From CAZPCT01 sp964585325 (GTDB lineage Bacteria; Patescibacteriota; Minisyncoccia; JACQLN01; CAZPCT01): a DNA stretch of 23,459 bases. How positions within the stretch are numbered: position 1 is the stretch's first letter; the number at the start of each line of letters is the position of its first letter. Both the position numbers and the translations under genes were made by a program. Location of the stretch: NCBI GenBank assembly GCA_964585325.1, contig CAZPCT010000017.1:1-23459 (forward strand). The letters run 5' to 3'. The notes beneath the pieces were generated by a model. It saw nothing but the letters and a program-made list of their open reading frames with translations, made no database searches and was not told the origin of the DNA. Positions 1-5,940 of the stretch are shown here, in pieces.

Positions 1-2
1 TG

Positions 3-299
3 GCACAGATCCTGGACGTCGCACAGGTGGCCTGCCTCGTCGTCGCACTTTTCGCGGGGATCTTCATGATCCCCATGAAGGAGTGGCGGAAGGCGCTGCT
101 CGCCATCGCCGCCGGGGCGTACGCCATGTGGTGGTTCGTCATCACCATGGACGCGGGCCGGTACGCGATTGAGGCCGCGTCAAAGGGTGCGTGGCATTTG
201 CCCATCGCGCTCTTCGCCTTCGGGGCTTGTGTCGTCTTCACGTACGCGTGCGCGTACGTGGTGGGCAACATGACGATCGAAGAGTTGCCCCACGGCTGA
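3..299 (+). CDS. Small membrane protein, 5' end outside window
   Basis: The reading frame is open to the left edge, so the start is probably outside the window. A GTG at 27 is possible, but no convincing ribosome-binding site precedes it. The visible 98 residues contain about three hydrophobic segments, near LVVALFAGIFMI, ALLAIAAGAYAMWWFVI and LPIALFAFGACVVFTYAC, and the protein ends in a short polar tail (TIEELPHG). I do not recognise the family. It is the first of a run of small GC-rich membrane-protein genes, and the next gap carries copy 1 of the repeated leader element. Confidence 0.6.
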   Translation, partial: AQILDVAQVACLVVALFAGIFMIPMKEWRKALLAIAAGAYAMWWFVITMDAGRYAIEAASKGAWHLPIALFAFGACVVFTYACAYVVGNMTIEELPHG

Positions 300-335
300 T
301 TCTCGCACCATTACCTCCTCCTCTCTGCACCACCT

Positions 336-407
336 GGGCGGCCCGTCTAACCCACGGCAACCGCCCTCCCTCCAAAGCGCTCAAGTCATTGAGCTCTCCG
401 GAGGGAA
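336..407 (+). promoter_or_regulatory. Leader RNA element, copy 1, with adjoining GC hairpin
   Basis: A GC hairpin (GGGCGG at 336-341 with CCGCCC at 361-366) abuts the element. The element has outer arm CTCCCTCC (366-373) facing GGAGGGAA (400-407), giving 7 pairs. Next comes 5' segment AAAGCG (374-379) facing CTCTCC (394-399), then inner stem CTCAA/TTGAG (380-384/389-393) with loop GTCA. The T371-A402 pair replaces the A-C mismatch or A-T pair of other copies. The element ends 61 nt before the start at 469. A further small hairpin, TCCGG/CCGGA, follows at about 431-447. Confidence 0.6.
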
Positions 408-468
408 TAACAGAAAGCACACTACAACGCTCCGGCTAAACACCGGACACAGAGGAAAGGAAACAGAG

Positions 469-873
469 ATGGACCCGAGAATCTCGGCAGTCGTGGCTGG
501 CATCGCGTTCGGTGCCTGGCCCCTCCTCATGAACCGAAGCACGCTAGGTGGAAACGTCTCCGCGGCAGTATTCGCGGGGATCGTCTTCCTCCTCGTCCTC
601 CCCTTCGCTTTTCGGGAAGGGGCGGGGGACATCACTGCATCTATGGTCGGCTTCGCGACGGCCGCCGGTGTGGTGGGGGCCATCGGGCTCCTCGCCTTCA
701 ACGGGATGCTGGCAACGGTCACGCCGGCACAAGTCGGCCGCCTCTTCGTGATCATGATACTGGCGCAGGTGGCGGTTCCCGTCATCTACCAGATCATCAT
801 GGATGGCGGAGTCAGCCTGAAGGAAGGGCTTGGCCTGAGCTTCGCCCTCGTGGCCGCTCTCCTTCTCGCCTAG
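469..873 (+). CDS. Half-size EamA/DMT-like membrane protein (134 aa)
   Basis: The ATG follows a purine-rich AGAGGAAAGGAAA site. The protein is almost wholly hydrophobic, with four to five predicted membrane helices beginning GIAFGAWPLLMNRSTL, a pattern like the first half of EamA-type drug/metabolite transporters. EamA proteins normally have about 300 residues and ten helices made of two repeats, whereas this one is about one repeat. Half-size relatives work as dimers, so it may pair with itself or with the other half-size protein at 4717-5166. Its substrate cannot be told. It could instead be an unrelated small membrane protein. Confidence 0.6.
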   Translation: MDPRISAVVAGIAFGAWPLLMNRSTLGGNVSAAVFAGIVFLLVLPFAFREGAGDITASMVGFATAAGVVGAIGLLAFNGMLATVTPAQVGRLFVIMILAQVAVPVIYQIIMDGGVSLKEGLGLSFALVAALLLA

Positions 874-916
874 CGCACTCTTCGCTCTACTTCCTTCCTT
901 CTCTCTGCACATTCGG

Positions 917-985
917 GTCCCGGGCAATACAACGCCTGGGACTCCCACCAAAGTTCATGTCACAAGACGTGGCCTCTGGCGGGAG
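917..985 (+). promoter_or_regulatory. Leader RNA element, copy 2, with adjoining GC hairpin
   Basis: Hairpin GTCCCGGGC/GCCTGGGAC (917-925/934-942) overlaps the first base of the element. Outer arms are CTCCCACC (942-949) and GGCGGGAG (978-985), with one internal A-C mismatch. Segment AAAGTT (950-955) faces GCCTCT (972-977). The inner stem is CATGTC/GACGTG (956-961/966-971) with loop ACAA. The 3' outer arm could also pair downstream (GGGAG 981-985 with CTCCC 992-996), so two exclusive folds are possible. The element ends 47 nt before the next start. Confidence 0.65.
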
Positions 986-1032
986 AAATCGCTCCCGGTT
1001 GTACCTAACACCAACAGCGAAGGAGACGCCGC

Positions 1033-1611
1033 ATGTTCGCGACGCTCAAGGCCAAGCTCACCCCCAACCGTGTATTCCTCCGCCCGATGAACGGGGCGCT
1101 GCCGCTGATGTTGAAGTTCCGCACCTCGCTTTGGCGGGTGTGGAGCAAGATGGAGAACAACCCGATCCACTCACTCGTTGAATTCTTCAACTACGTCAGC
1201 CGCTTCCAGGATGAGAACAAGCTGAAAGAAGCGGAGAAGTGCCTCAGGGCCGGGAAGTACCCGTTCGGTCCGGCGAAGGAGGAGTTCGGCGAGCTGATTA
1301 CGAAGATCGCGGCTCTCCAGAAGCACATCAAGCAAGCCGGCCGTCACGAATACGGCTGGAACCGCACCAAGCCCGGCGAGGCCGTGACACTGGACAACGT
1401 CTACCTCGGCAACGTCCACGGGCTCTCCACGCATCCAGCCAGGTTTTGGCTCGGCGCGGACGACCCGTACGACGCGGCACTCTACGGGGAGAGTCTGACG
1501 GTGCGCGAGGTCATCGAGCGGCAGGCTCTGAACTTCATGCAGAGCCATGTCAACCCGATGCTCACCCTGATGAATGAGATCGAGGACGAGCTTCACCGGC
1601 TCTCCCTCTGA
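1033..1611 (+). CDS. Hypothetical soluble protein (192 aa)
   Basis: The ATG is preceded by GAAGGAGA (about 1019-1026), a good ribosome-binding site. The product is polar, with a basic N-terminus (MFATLKAKLTPNR), no signal peptide and no membrane segment. The middle (about 45-105) is rich in Lys/Glu and likely helical; the C-terminal part contains LTVREVIERQALNFMQSH and probably also forms helices. I recognise no family or catalytic motif. It is the only clearly soluble product in this island, and it has its own copy of the repeated leader element immediately upstream. Confidence 0.7.
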   Translation: MFATLKAKLTPNRVFLRPMNGALPLMLKFRTSLWRVWSKMENNPIHSLVEFFNYVSRFQDENKLKEAEKCLRAGKYPFGPAKEEFGELITKIAALQKHIKQAGRHEYGWNRTKPGEAVTLDNVYLGNVHGLSTHPARFWLGADDPYDAALYGESLTVREVIERQALNFMQSHVNPMLTLMNEIEDELHRLSL

Positions 1612-1627
1612 GTAAGTCCTACCCACC

Positions 1628-1646
1628 GGCGGTCTGACCCACCGCC
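1628..1646 (+). terminator. GC-rich hairpin after 1033-1611 gene
   Basis: GGCGGT (1628-1633) pairs with ACCGCC (1641-1646) around a 7-nt loop, 17 nt after the stop. There is no T run, so it may be a weak terminator or a 3'-end stabilising hairpin. Confidence 0.35.
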
Positions 1647-1650
1647 CTGT

Positions 1651-1735
1651 CCCGGCCAACAAGGGATCGCGCAACGCGATTCCGGCCGGGACTCCCACCA
1701 GAGCACTCAACACATGTTGAAGATTCTGGCGGGAG
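1651..1735 (+). promoter_or_regulatory. Leader RNA element, copy 3, with adjoining hairpin
   Basis: A long hairpin (CCCGGCC 1651-1657 with GGCCGGG 1684-1690, inner ATCGCG/CGCGAT) is followed one base later by the element. Outer arms are CTCCCACC (1692-1699) and GGCGGGAG (1728-1735), with the same A-C mismatch as copy 2. Segment AGAGCA (1700-1705) faces GATTCT (1722-1727), so the second position here is a true G-C pair. The inner stem is TCAAC/GTTGA with loop ACAT. A second TCCCACC at 1739-1745 could compete for the 3' arm. The element ends 82 nt before the start at 1818. Confidence 0.65.
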
Positions 1736-1817
1736 CAATCCCACCAAGCTCATTTCATCACTTCAGTTAGAAACACCCCGCCCCGGGTTGAGGGGCAACC
1801 CCAGCAAGGAAGGTCAC

Positions 1818-2507
1818 ATGGCCTACCCCCCCAGGGGCGACGAGCCGGATCCCCGGCTCGCCCCCGCGCCCGACGACCCCGACAACCCGCGGCACCAGGT
1901 GCCGCGCGAGGACGAGACGCCCGAGGAGCGCCAGGCGCGCCTCCGCAGGGCGTACCCCACCGGCCGTCCCGACGACGCCCACCACCACGTGGTGAGGCAC
2001 TCGGGCGGTCTGTCGCTCCGGTCCTTCGGGATCGGCTGCGGCATCCTCCTGGCGGCGCTCGTCGTCCTCGGAGCGCTCTCCTGCTTCGCGCTGAACGCGA
2101 CGGTGGACACCGTCGCGGACGCGGCGAAGGACGGGGGAGTGGAGGTCTACGCGGGGGCTCGCCAGCCCAGCGCGGAGGCCTGCTGCCCGGTGGACACCGT
2201 CCCGGACGCGGCGGAACTCGACGAGCCGACGGCGTTCGTCGACACCACCAACCTCATCCCCGCGCCCACGGTGCGGGACAACCCCAACCCGGCCACCACG
2301 CCCGCCGCCACCAGGCGGCAGGGCAAGGACACGCCGAGCGCCGGCACGACGTCTGCGGCGAACGTGATCCGGCTCCCCACGGGGAGTTGCGAGGTCACCG
2401 AGCTGTCGGACGGGACGCGTCGCATCACCTTCAACGACGGTTCGGCGCCGATCATCCTCGGCCCCAACGAGGAGATCGCCTGGATCAAGGAGGAGACCGG
2501 CAACTGA
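1818..2507 (+). CDS. Single-pass membrane protein with Pro/Asp-rich N-terminus (229 aa)
   Basis: The ATG at 1818 was chosen because AAGGAAGG lies just upstream; an in-frame TTG at 1788 has no comparable site. Residues 1-65 are very rich in Pro, Asp and Arg and probably disordered in the cytoplasm. One membrane helix spans about 70-93. The rest is a Thr/Pro/Ala-rich extracytoplasmic stalk followed by a compact C-terminal part (about 180-229) with alternating polar and hydrophobic residues that suggests beta structure. This topology resembles anchored regulatory or envelope proteins, but I recognise no family. The base composition is among the most GC-rich in the window. Confidence 0.65.
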   Translation: MAYPPRGDEPDPRLAPAPDDPDNPRHQVPREDETPEERQARLRRAYPTGRPDDAHHHVVRHSGGLSLRSFGIGCGILLAALVVLGALSCFALNATVDTVADAAKDGGVEVYAGARQPSAEACCPVDTVPDAAELDEPTAFVDTTNLIPAPTVRDNPNPATTPAATRRQGKDTPSAGTTSAANVIRLPTGSCEVTELSDGTRRITFNDGSAPIILGPNEEIAWIKEETGN

Positions 2508-2578
2508 AGCACAACCCTTCCGTCTCGTGTCTTGGACACCGAACCAGACAATGAGCCGGAAGCAGTTCAAGGAAGCTC

Positions 2579-2687
2579 GGGGCGGCCTCACCGCCGCCCC
2601 AGCTCTCCCATCAAAGCATTCAAGTTTCTGAAACACAGTAGCAACTCGCCTGTAAAGATCACACATACTTGAATGTTCCGATGGGAG
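2579..2687 (+). promoter_or_regulatory. Leader RNA element, copy 4, long-loop form
   Basis: GC hairpin GGGGCGGC/GCCGCCCC (2579-2586/2593-2600) precedes the element by 4 nt. Outer arms CTCCCATC (2605-2612) and GATGGGAG (2680-2687) are perfectly paired; the A-C mismatch of copies 2 and 3 is A-T here. Segment AAAGCA (2613-2618) faces TGTTCC (2674-2679). The inner stem TTCAAGT/ACTTGAA (2619-2625/2667-2673) closes a 41-nt loop, much longer than in copies 1-3. The element ends 73 nt before the GTG start at 2761. Confidence 0.65.
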
Positions 2688-2760
2688 CCCGTTTCACAAC
2701 GGACCCAATCTGTACTACTCACAATTCGTCAGCTACCTTGGTTTAACAAAGAGGTGAAAC

Positions 2761-3675
2761 GTGACACGCGAAGAGCTCGCTCGCACCATACGCTGGCCGC
2801 GCATTATCTGGCTGGCAGGGTTGGTGAACGTGGTGGCGATGCTCCCGCAGCTCGTCACCATTCTCCGTACCTGGGACGTGACGAACCTCTCCCTTGGAAT
2901 GTTCGTCACCTACTTCACTATCCAGGTGCTCTTCTCCCTGCACGGATTCTTCAACAGGGATAGGATGCTTCTCTGGTGCCTCGGCCTTTCGGCCGTGGTG
3001 AGCTCGGTCATCATTGGGCTCATTCTGGGCATCAGGGCGGAAATGGGGCGAGCGTCGCTCCTCTACGTGGTGATCGCCTTGGTCATTGCTCTTCTCATGC
3101 TTGTCTCCGCGGTGGACTACGTCCGTCGCGCGTGGCAGGGTGAGACGAACCCTGTGCCGGCCACATGGATACTCATGATGGTCATGATGGGGCTGTCGTT
3201 CTGGATGTACTGGGTCTCACCCAGCAAGTCTTGGACGGCAAATCTCGGCGTCACGGCGGGCGTGGTGAACATCGCCATCATCCTTCTGGGGGTGGTCGCA
3301 TTCCACGTCTATAACGGAACCCTCTATGTCGCGTTTGACGCGGTGCAGAAGTCCTGCCTGGCGCTGGGCGGAGCGGTGGTCGTGTTCTGGGCCATCTCGG
3401 ACAACCCGCTTCACTCGTACAGCATGGTCCAAGGCATCGCCGTCATCGCGTACATTGCGACGGTAGTGAGGCTCTGGAAGTCGGAGAAATCCACAGAGCC
3501 GTACTTCCTCTGGGGCGTGGTGTTCCTAGCGAACCTCCTCGCTATCTACCCCGCGTTCGTGCGGGACGACCCATTTGCCAAGATCTACCTGGTGCGGGCC
3601 GTACCCTCTACCCTCTTCGTGATTTTCTTGATTGCGCGCGTGAAGAGGCGGATGAAGCGTAAGCAGCTGGCGTAG
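2761..3675 (+). CDS. Polytopic membrane protein with PQ-loop-like repeats (304 aa)
   Basis: The GTG start is set by AAAGAGGTGAAA immediately upstream. About nine hydrophobic segments are visible, ending in a basic tail (RVKRRMKRKQLA) likely in the cytoplasm. The first unit, with VVAMLPQLVTILRTWD followed by SLGMFVTYF, resembles a PQ-loop repeat of the SemiSWEET/PQ-loop transporter group. A second unit near the C-terminus (IAYIATVVRLWKSEKSTEP, then LANLLAIYPAF) has similar spacing but lacks the PQ pair. The central part resembles the protein at 4067-4687. Known PQ-loop proteins carry sugars or amino acids, or act as receptors; the substrate here is unknown. Confidence 0.6.
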   Translation: MTREELARTIRWPRIIWLAGLVNVVAMLPQLVTILRTWDVTNLSLGMFVTYFTIQVLFSLHGFFNRDRMLLWCLGLSAVVSSVIIGLILGIRAEMGRASLLYVVIALVIALLMLVSAVDYVRRAWQGETNPVPATWILMMVMMGLSFWMYWVSPSKSWTANLGVTAGVVNIAIILLGVVAFHVYNGTLYVAFDAVQKSCLALGGAVVVFWAISDNPLHSYSMVQGIAVIAYIATVVRLWKSEKSTEPYFLWGVVFLANLLAIYPAFVRDDPFAKIYLVRAVPSTLFVIFLIARVKRRMKRKQLA

Positions 3676-3682
3676 CACCACC

Positions 3683-3717
3683 GAGTGGAGCGGAGGCTCC
3701 GGCCTCCGCTCCTACTC
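3683..3717 (+). terminator. Strong GC hairpin after 2761-3675 gene
   Basis: GAGTGGAGCGGAGG (3683-3696) pairs with CCTCCGCTCC plus TACTC (3703-3717) with one bulged base and a 6-nt loop. It starts 7 nt after the stop codon. There is no T run, but position and strength suggest a transcript end. Confidence 0.45.
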
Positions 3718-3750
3718 AACATTTCCCTAACACGTACACAGTTGTTGGGG

Positions 3751-3820
3751 CTTCCACTACAGCTTCCGAAACGTGCATATAGATGGTCGGGCACGTCACA
3801 CTCGGGGGCTCTAGTGGGAG
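3751..3820 (+). promoter_or_regulatory. Leader RNA element, copy 5
   Basis: Outer arms CTTCCACT (3751-3758) and AGTGGGAG (3813-3820) pair over 8 positions with one G-T. Segment ACAGCT (3759-3764) faces GGCTCT (3807-3812), keeping the A-N-A-G pattern. The helix continues through TCCGA/TCGGG to an inner stem ACGTGC/GCACGT (3771-3776/3791-3796). The sequence differs from the other copies at many paired positions but keeps the fold. It ends 50 nt before the start at 3871. Confidence 0.6.
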
Positions 3821-3870
3821 TCAAAGCAAGCACCTTTACAACGCGTCAACATTCAAAAGAAAGGCTATGC

Positions 3871-4065
3871 ATGCCGGATTACAAAGGTGCCGGCATCATG
3901 GCCGGCTGGCTCGGGAGCTCCCTGCTTGCACTGAAATATCTGCTCAAGGAGTTCGCGAACACCCACGATACGGCCGACCTCGTTGTCGGCTCCGCTGGTC
4001 TTCTCTGTACCGTGATTTTCGCGGTGCTGGAAGAGCGACACACTCGTCCCAAGGAAGGAGTCTGA
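3871..4065 (+). CDS. Two-helix small membrane protein (64 aa)
   Basis: The ATG at 3871 lies 6 nt after AAAAGAAAGG. The product has two hydrophobic stretches (about residues 8-24 and 36-52) and a charged tail, EERHTRPKEGV. It ends one base before the ATG of the next gene, so the two are almost certainly translated from one message and may form one complex. I recognise no family. It is too short to be an enzyme and could be a small subunit or a regulatory peptide for the larger membrane protein that follows. Confidence 0.6.
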   Translation: MPDYKGAGIMAGWLGSSLLALKYLLKEFANTHDTADLVVGSAGLLCTVIFAVLEERHTRPKEGV

Positions 4066-4066
4066 G

Positions 4067-4687
4067 ATGTCCTACGGGACCTTGGCAGCACTCTGCATTT
4101 TCGGAAGCGCGGTGCCCTACGGCATCCGCATCTTCCGGGGAGAGATTCGCCCCAAGTTCGTCTCGTGGAGTGTCTGGACCCTGGTGGGTCTGGCGCTCTT
4201 CGTCACCTACATCACCGCCGGCGGCGAGGGAGGATTCTGGTCGGCGCTGCTTTCCTTCGTGAACCCGTTGCTCATCACCTTCCTCATCTTCTGGCGAGGG
4301 CGGAGGGAGCAGAAACGTGAGCCCTGGGACAAGTTTGAGCGATGGAGTTTCCTCATCGCGCTTCTCGCCCTTGCGGCTTGGGTCTTCGTGAACGAAAGCA
4401 AGACCCTCTCTGCACTCGCGCTCCTGGCAGCAATCGTGGCGGACTTGGGGGCTGCGGTTCCCACCATCCGGTTCTACCTGAAAGAGCCGGAAGCAGACCG
4501 TCCGTTCGCCTGGGCCGCCTTCGGGCTTGGCTGGTTCCTCACGCTCTTCACCATAGAGGAGCACGGCTGGGAGAACTGGGGAGCGTACGTGCTTCCCGTC
4601 TACTTCACACTTGGTGCTGGCCTTGTGGCCGGGATTCTCGCTCTCTATCGAATCAGAGTGCGCGATCCTCTCACCAAGTGGATCTAG
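4067..4687 (+). CDS. Polytopic membrane protein, PQ-loop-like (206 aa)
   Basis: AAGGAAGGAG at 4051-4060 inside the end of the preceding gene sets the ATG at 4067. About seven membrane helices are visible. The opening CIFGSAVPYGIRIFRGEIRP followed by FVSWSVWTLVGLALFVTYI resembles a PQ-loop unit, and IVADLGAAVPTIRFYLKEPE then FAWAAFGLGWFLTLF repeats the pattern, so the protein looks like two related halves around a central helix pair. It shares this arrangement with the product of 2761-3675. Transport of a small molecule is a reasonable guess, not shown by the sequence. Confidence 0.65.
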   Translation: MSYGTLAALCIFGSAVPYGIRIFRGEIRPKFVSWSVWTLVGLALFVTYITAGGEGGFWSALLSFVNPLLITFLIFWRGRREQKREPWDKFERWSFLIALLALAAWVFVNESKTLSALALLAAIVADLGAAVPTIRFYLKEPEADRPFAWAAFGLGWFLTLFTIEEHGWENWGAYVLPVYFTLGAGLVAGILALYRIRVRDPLTKWI

Positions 4688-4716
4688 ACCCGCTACCGGC
4701 GGGAGGGAGGAAAACC

Positions 4717-5166
4717 ATGGACTGGAAAGTGGTTTCGTTACTGCCCTTTTTCATGTGGGCGGGGTACGCCGTGCTGGGATCCGTCGCGAGCCGGACGCAC
4801 GGCGAGAGCGTGACCATGGTCGGCGAGTCCGTCGCCATGCTCATGGTGGGGATCTACGCGCTCACGAGAGTGAGTGCTGGGGATCTGGAAGCCATGACGA
4901 AGCTCTCAGGGACGCAGGCTCTTCTCATGGGTCTGTTGTCCGCAGGGGGCGTGCTCGTGCAGCTGTACGCGTTCCGCATCGCTCCCGCAGACCACCAGGG
5001 TACCGTGGTCATGCTCGGGGGCATGTTCCCGGTTCTCGCCGTCGTCATCTTCCATGTGATGGCGGCGACCAAGATCACCGGTGGCTCGCCCGCGACCTTC
5101 CGCCAGTGGTTGGGAGTCGTCGCCTGCGCAGCGGGGCTCTGGCTCGTGAGCTCGAAGGAGTTCTGA
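4717..5166 (+). CDS. Half-size EamA/DMT-like membrane protein (149 aa)
   Basis: The ATG follows GGGAGGGAGGAAAA and lies 29 nt after the previous stop, so it is probably in the same operon as 3871-4687. Four to five helices are visible. VQLYAFRIAPADHQGTVVML followed by FPVLAVVIF and a last helix GVVACAAGLWLV matches the C-terminal pattern of an EamA repeat. The length is one repeat rather than two. Together with the half-size protein at 469-873 it could make a two-gene transporter, or it may self-dimerise. The substrate is unknown. Confidence 0.7.
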   Translation: MDWKVVSLLPFFMWAGYAVLGSVASRTHGESVTMVGESVAMLMVGIYALTRVSAGDLEAMTKLSGTQALLMGLLSAGGVLVQLYAFRIAPADHQGTVVMLGGMFPVLAVVIFHVMAATKITGGSPATFRQWLGVVACAAGLWLVSSKEF

Positions 5167-5226
5167 CGGTTGACGTGGCTGAGCGCTGGGGGTGGTACTA
5201 TTCACCCTCGCGCTCGGCACACTAAT

Positions 5227-5254
5227 CCGGGCGCCACACTTCTGTGGCGTTCGG
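5227..5254 (+). promoter_or_regulatory. 12-bp leader hairpin before 5285 gene
   Basis: CCGGGCGCCACA (5227-5238) pairs with TGTGGCGTTCGG (5243-5254) around CTTC. It does not share the consensus of the five-copy element. TACTAT at about 5198-5203, preceded by TGG, could be the -10 of a promoter for this gene; no good -35 is visible. Confidence 0.4.
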
Positions 5255-5284
5255 TAAGTGTTTGAACCTTTCAGGGGAGGCTGT

Positions 5285-5656
5285 ATGACCCACACGCAAC
5301 GTGGGGTTCTGCTCATCGCCGCGATCCTCGTGATCGCGGCCGTCCTGCACATCGCGCGGACGGCGAGCACGCTGTCCAAAGATCAGACGGAGGCGTCCGT
5401 GGATGAAGATGCGGTGGACAGAGAAGCGCAGAGAATCGTCTGCGACTCACTCGTCGCCCATCACGGTGGCGACTGTATCTCAAACGTCACCGCGAACACG
5501 TACGACCCTTCGCCCGTCCCCCAGGACGGATCGCCCGTCTGGACGGGCCTGGGCGCAGAGTGCAAGGCCACGTACACCCTCACCATCCGGGTGGGGTACG
5601 TGATCAAGTGCGTGAAGGGCCAGCTGCCCGACACAACCTATCCGGACGTTCCATGA
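5285..5656 (+). CDS. Small N-terminally anchored exported protein with four Cys (123 aa)
   Basis: AGGGGAGG at 5272-5279 sets the ATG at 5285. A hydrophobic N-terminal helix (residues 7-25, GVLLIAAILVIAAVLHIA) is a membrane anchor or an uncleaved signal. The remaining ~95 residues should lie outside the membrane. They contain four cysteines (in IVCDSL, GDCISN, AECKAT and IKCVKG) that could form two disulfides, with beta-like TYTLTIRVGYVIKCVKG near the end. The family is not recognised. It is the last gene of the GC-rich island and is followed by a strong hairpin. Confidence 0.65.
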   Translation: MTHTQRGVLLIAAILVIAAVLHIARTASTLSKDQTEASVDEDAVDREAQRIVCDSLVAHHGGDCISNVTANTYDPSPVPQDGSPVWTGLGAECKATYTLTIRVGYVIKCVKGQLPDTTYPDVP

Positions 5657-5660
5657 GGAT

Positions 5661-5689
5661 GAGGGGTACGGCCCATTCCCGTACCCCTC
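5661..5689 (+). terminator. Terminator-like hairpin after the island
   Basis: GAGGGGTACGG (5661-5671) pairs perfectly with CCGTACCCCTC (5679-5689) around a 7-nt loop, just after the stop at 5656. The downstream tract is pyrimidine-rich rather than pure T. Confidence 0.55.
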
Positions 5690-5714
5690 TCCCCACTTTC
5701 AAAAATTCTTGTCA

Positions 5715-5786
5715 CAGTTCTCCAAGGAACAGCGAAGGAAGGCAGTTAGTCTCTCCTCTCTGTCTCCCCTCTTCCTTGGAGAACTG
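5715..5786. repeat. 15-bp perfect inverted repeat at the island boundary
   Basis: CAGTTCTCCAAGGAA (5715-5729) and TTCCTTGGAGAACTG (5772-5786) are perfect inverted copies separated by 42 bp of purine- then pyrimidine-rich sequence. It sits between the GC-rich island and the tRNA-Ile gene. There is no T run and no gene in the loop. It could be a processing hairpin or a recombination site. Confidence 0.6.
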
Positions 5787-5820
5787 CGGCCGGAAGCTCC
5801 CCGAACGAATAATTGAAAAC

Positions 5821-5853
5821 AAAAGTGCTCGTCCGTGAAGGACGAGCACTTTT
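5821..5853 (-). terminator. Intrinsic terminator of tRNA-Ile (bidirectional form)
   Basis: AAAAGTGCTCGTCC (5821-5834) pairs with GGACGAGCACTTTT (5840-5853) over 14 bp with a 5-nt loop. On the - strand it lies 8 nt beyond the tRNA 3' end and ends in a T run. Confidence 0.85.
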
Positions 5854-5861
5854 GAGCTCTG

Positions 5862-5934
5862 TGCGCGCGCCTGGATTCGAACCAGGGGCCACCAAGGTAT
5901 AAGCTTGGCGCTCTAACCGCTGAGCTACGCGCGC
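5862..5934 (-). tRNA. tRNA-Ile with UAU anticodon
   Basis: The complete cloverleaf reads on the - strand: acceptor GCGCGCG/CGCGCGC, D stem GCTC/GAGC, anticodon stem CCAAG/CTTGG with loop CTTATAC, and T stem CCTGG/CCAGG with loop TTCGAAT. The anticodon at loop positions 3-5 is TAT, which reads AUA. The discriminator is A; CCA is not encoded. Features compatible with isoleucine identity are A73, C4-G69, U12-A23 and A37. Most bacteria instead read AUA with a CAU-anticodon tRNA modified by TilS, so this is an unusual type. Confidence 0.9.
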
Positions 5935-5940
5935 TAGCGA

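Noticed and set aside
191..439. Long open frames in alternative frames and on the opposite strand (for example 1171-1713 -, 1767-2666 -, 3944-4564 -)
   Set aside because: They overlap better-supported genes with ribosome-binding sites, have Arg-rich unnatural composition and are expected by chance in GC-rich DNA.
336..3820. Integron gene cassettes: small genes separated by imperfect palindromes resembling attC sites
   Set aside because: GTCTAAC and ACCTAAC occur, but no matching GTTRRRY cores are placed at the opposite ends. The elements have 8-bp GC-rich outer arms and lie upstream of starts, and no integrase is seen.
336..3820. CRISPR array from the recurring CTCCCACC segments
   Set aside because: Spacing is irregular (hundreds of bp) with genes between copies; the copies share a fold rather than a repeat sequence, and there are no cas genes.
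5862..5934. Integrase attachment site in the tRNA-Ile gene
   Set aside because: The repeated sequence is the tRNA 5' arm, not the 3' end normally used, and no integrase gene is present; the same layout at tRNA-Pro argues for a leader structure.
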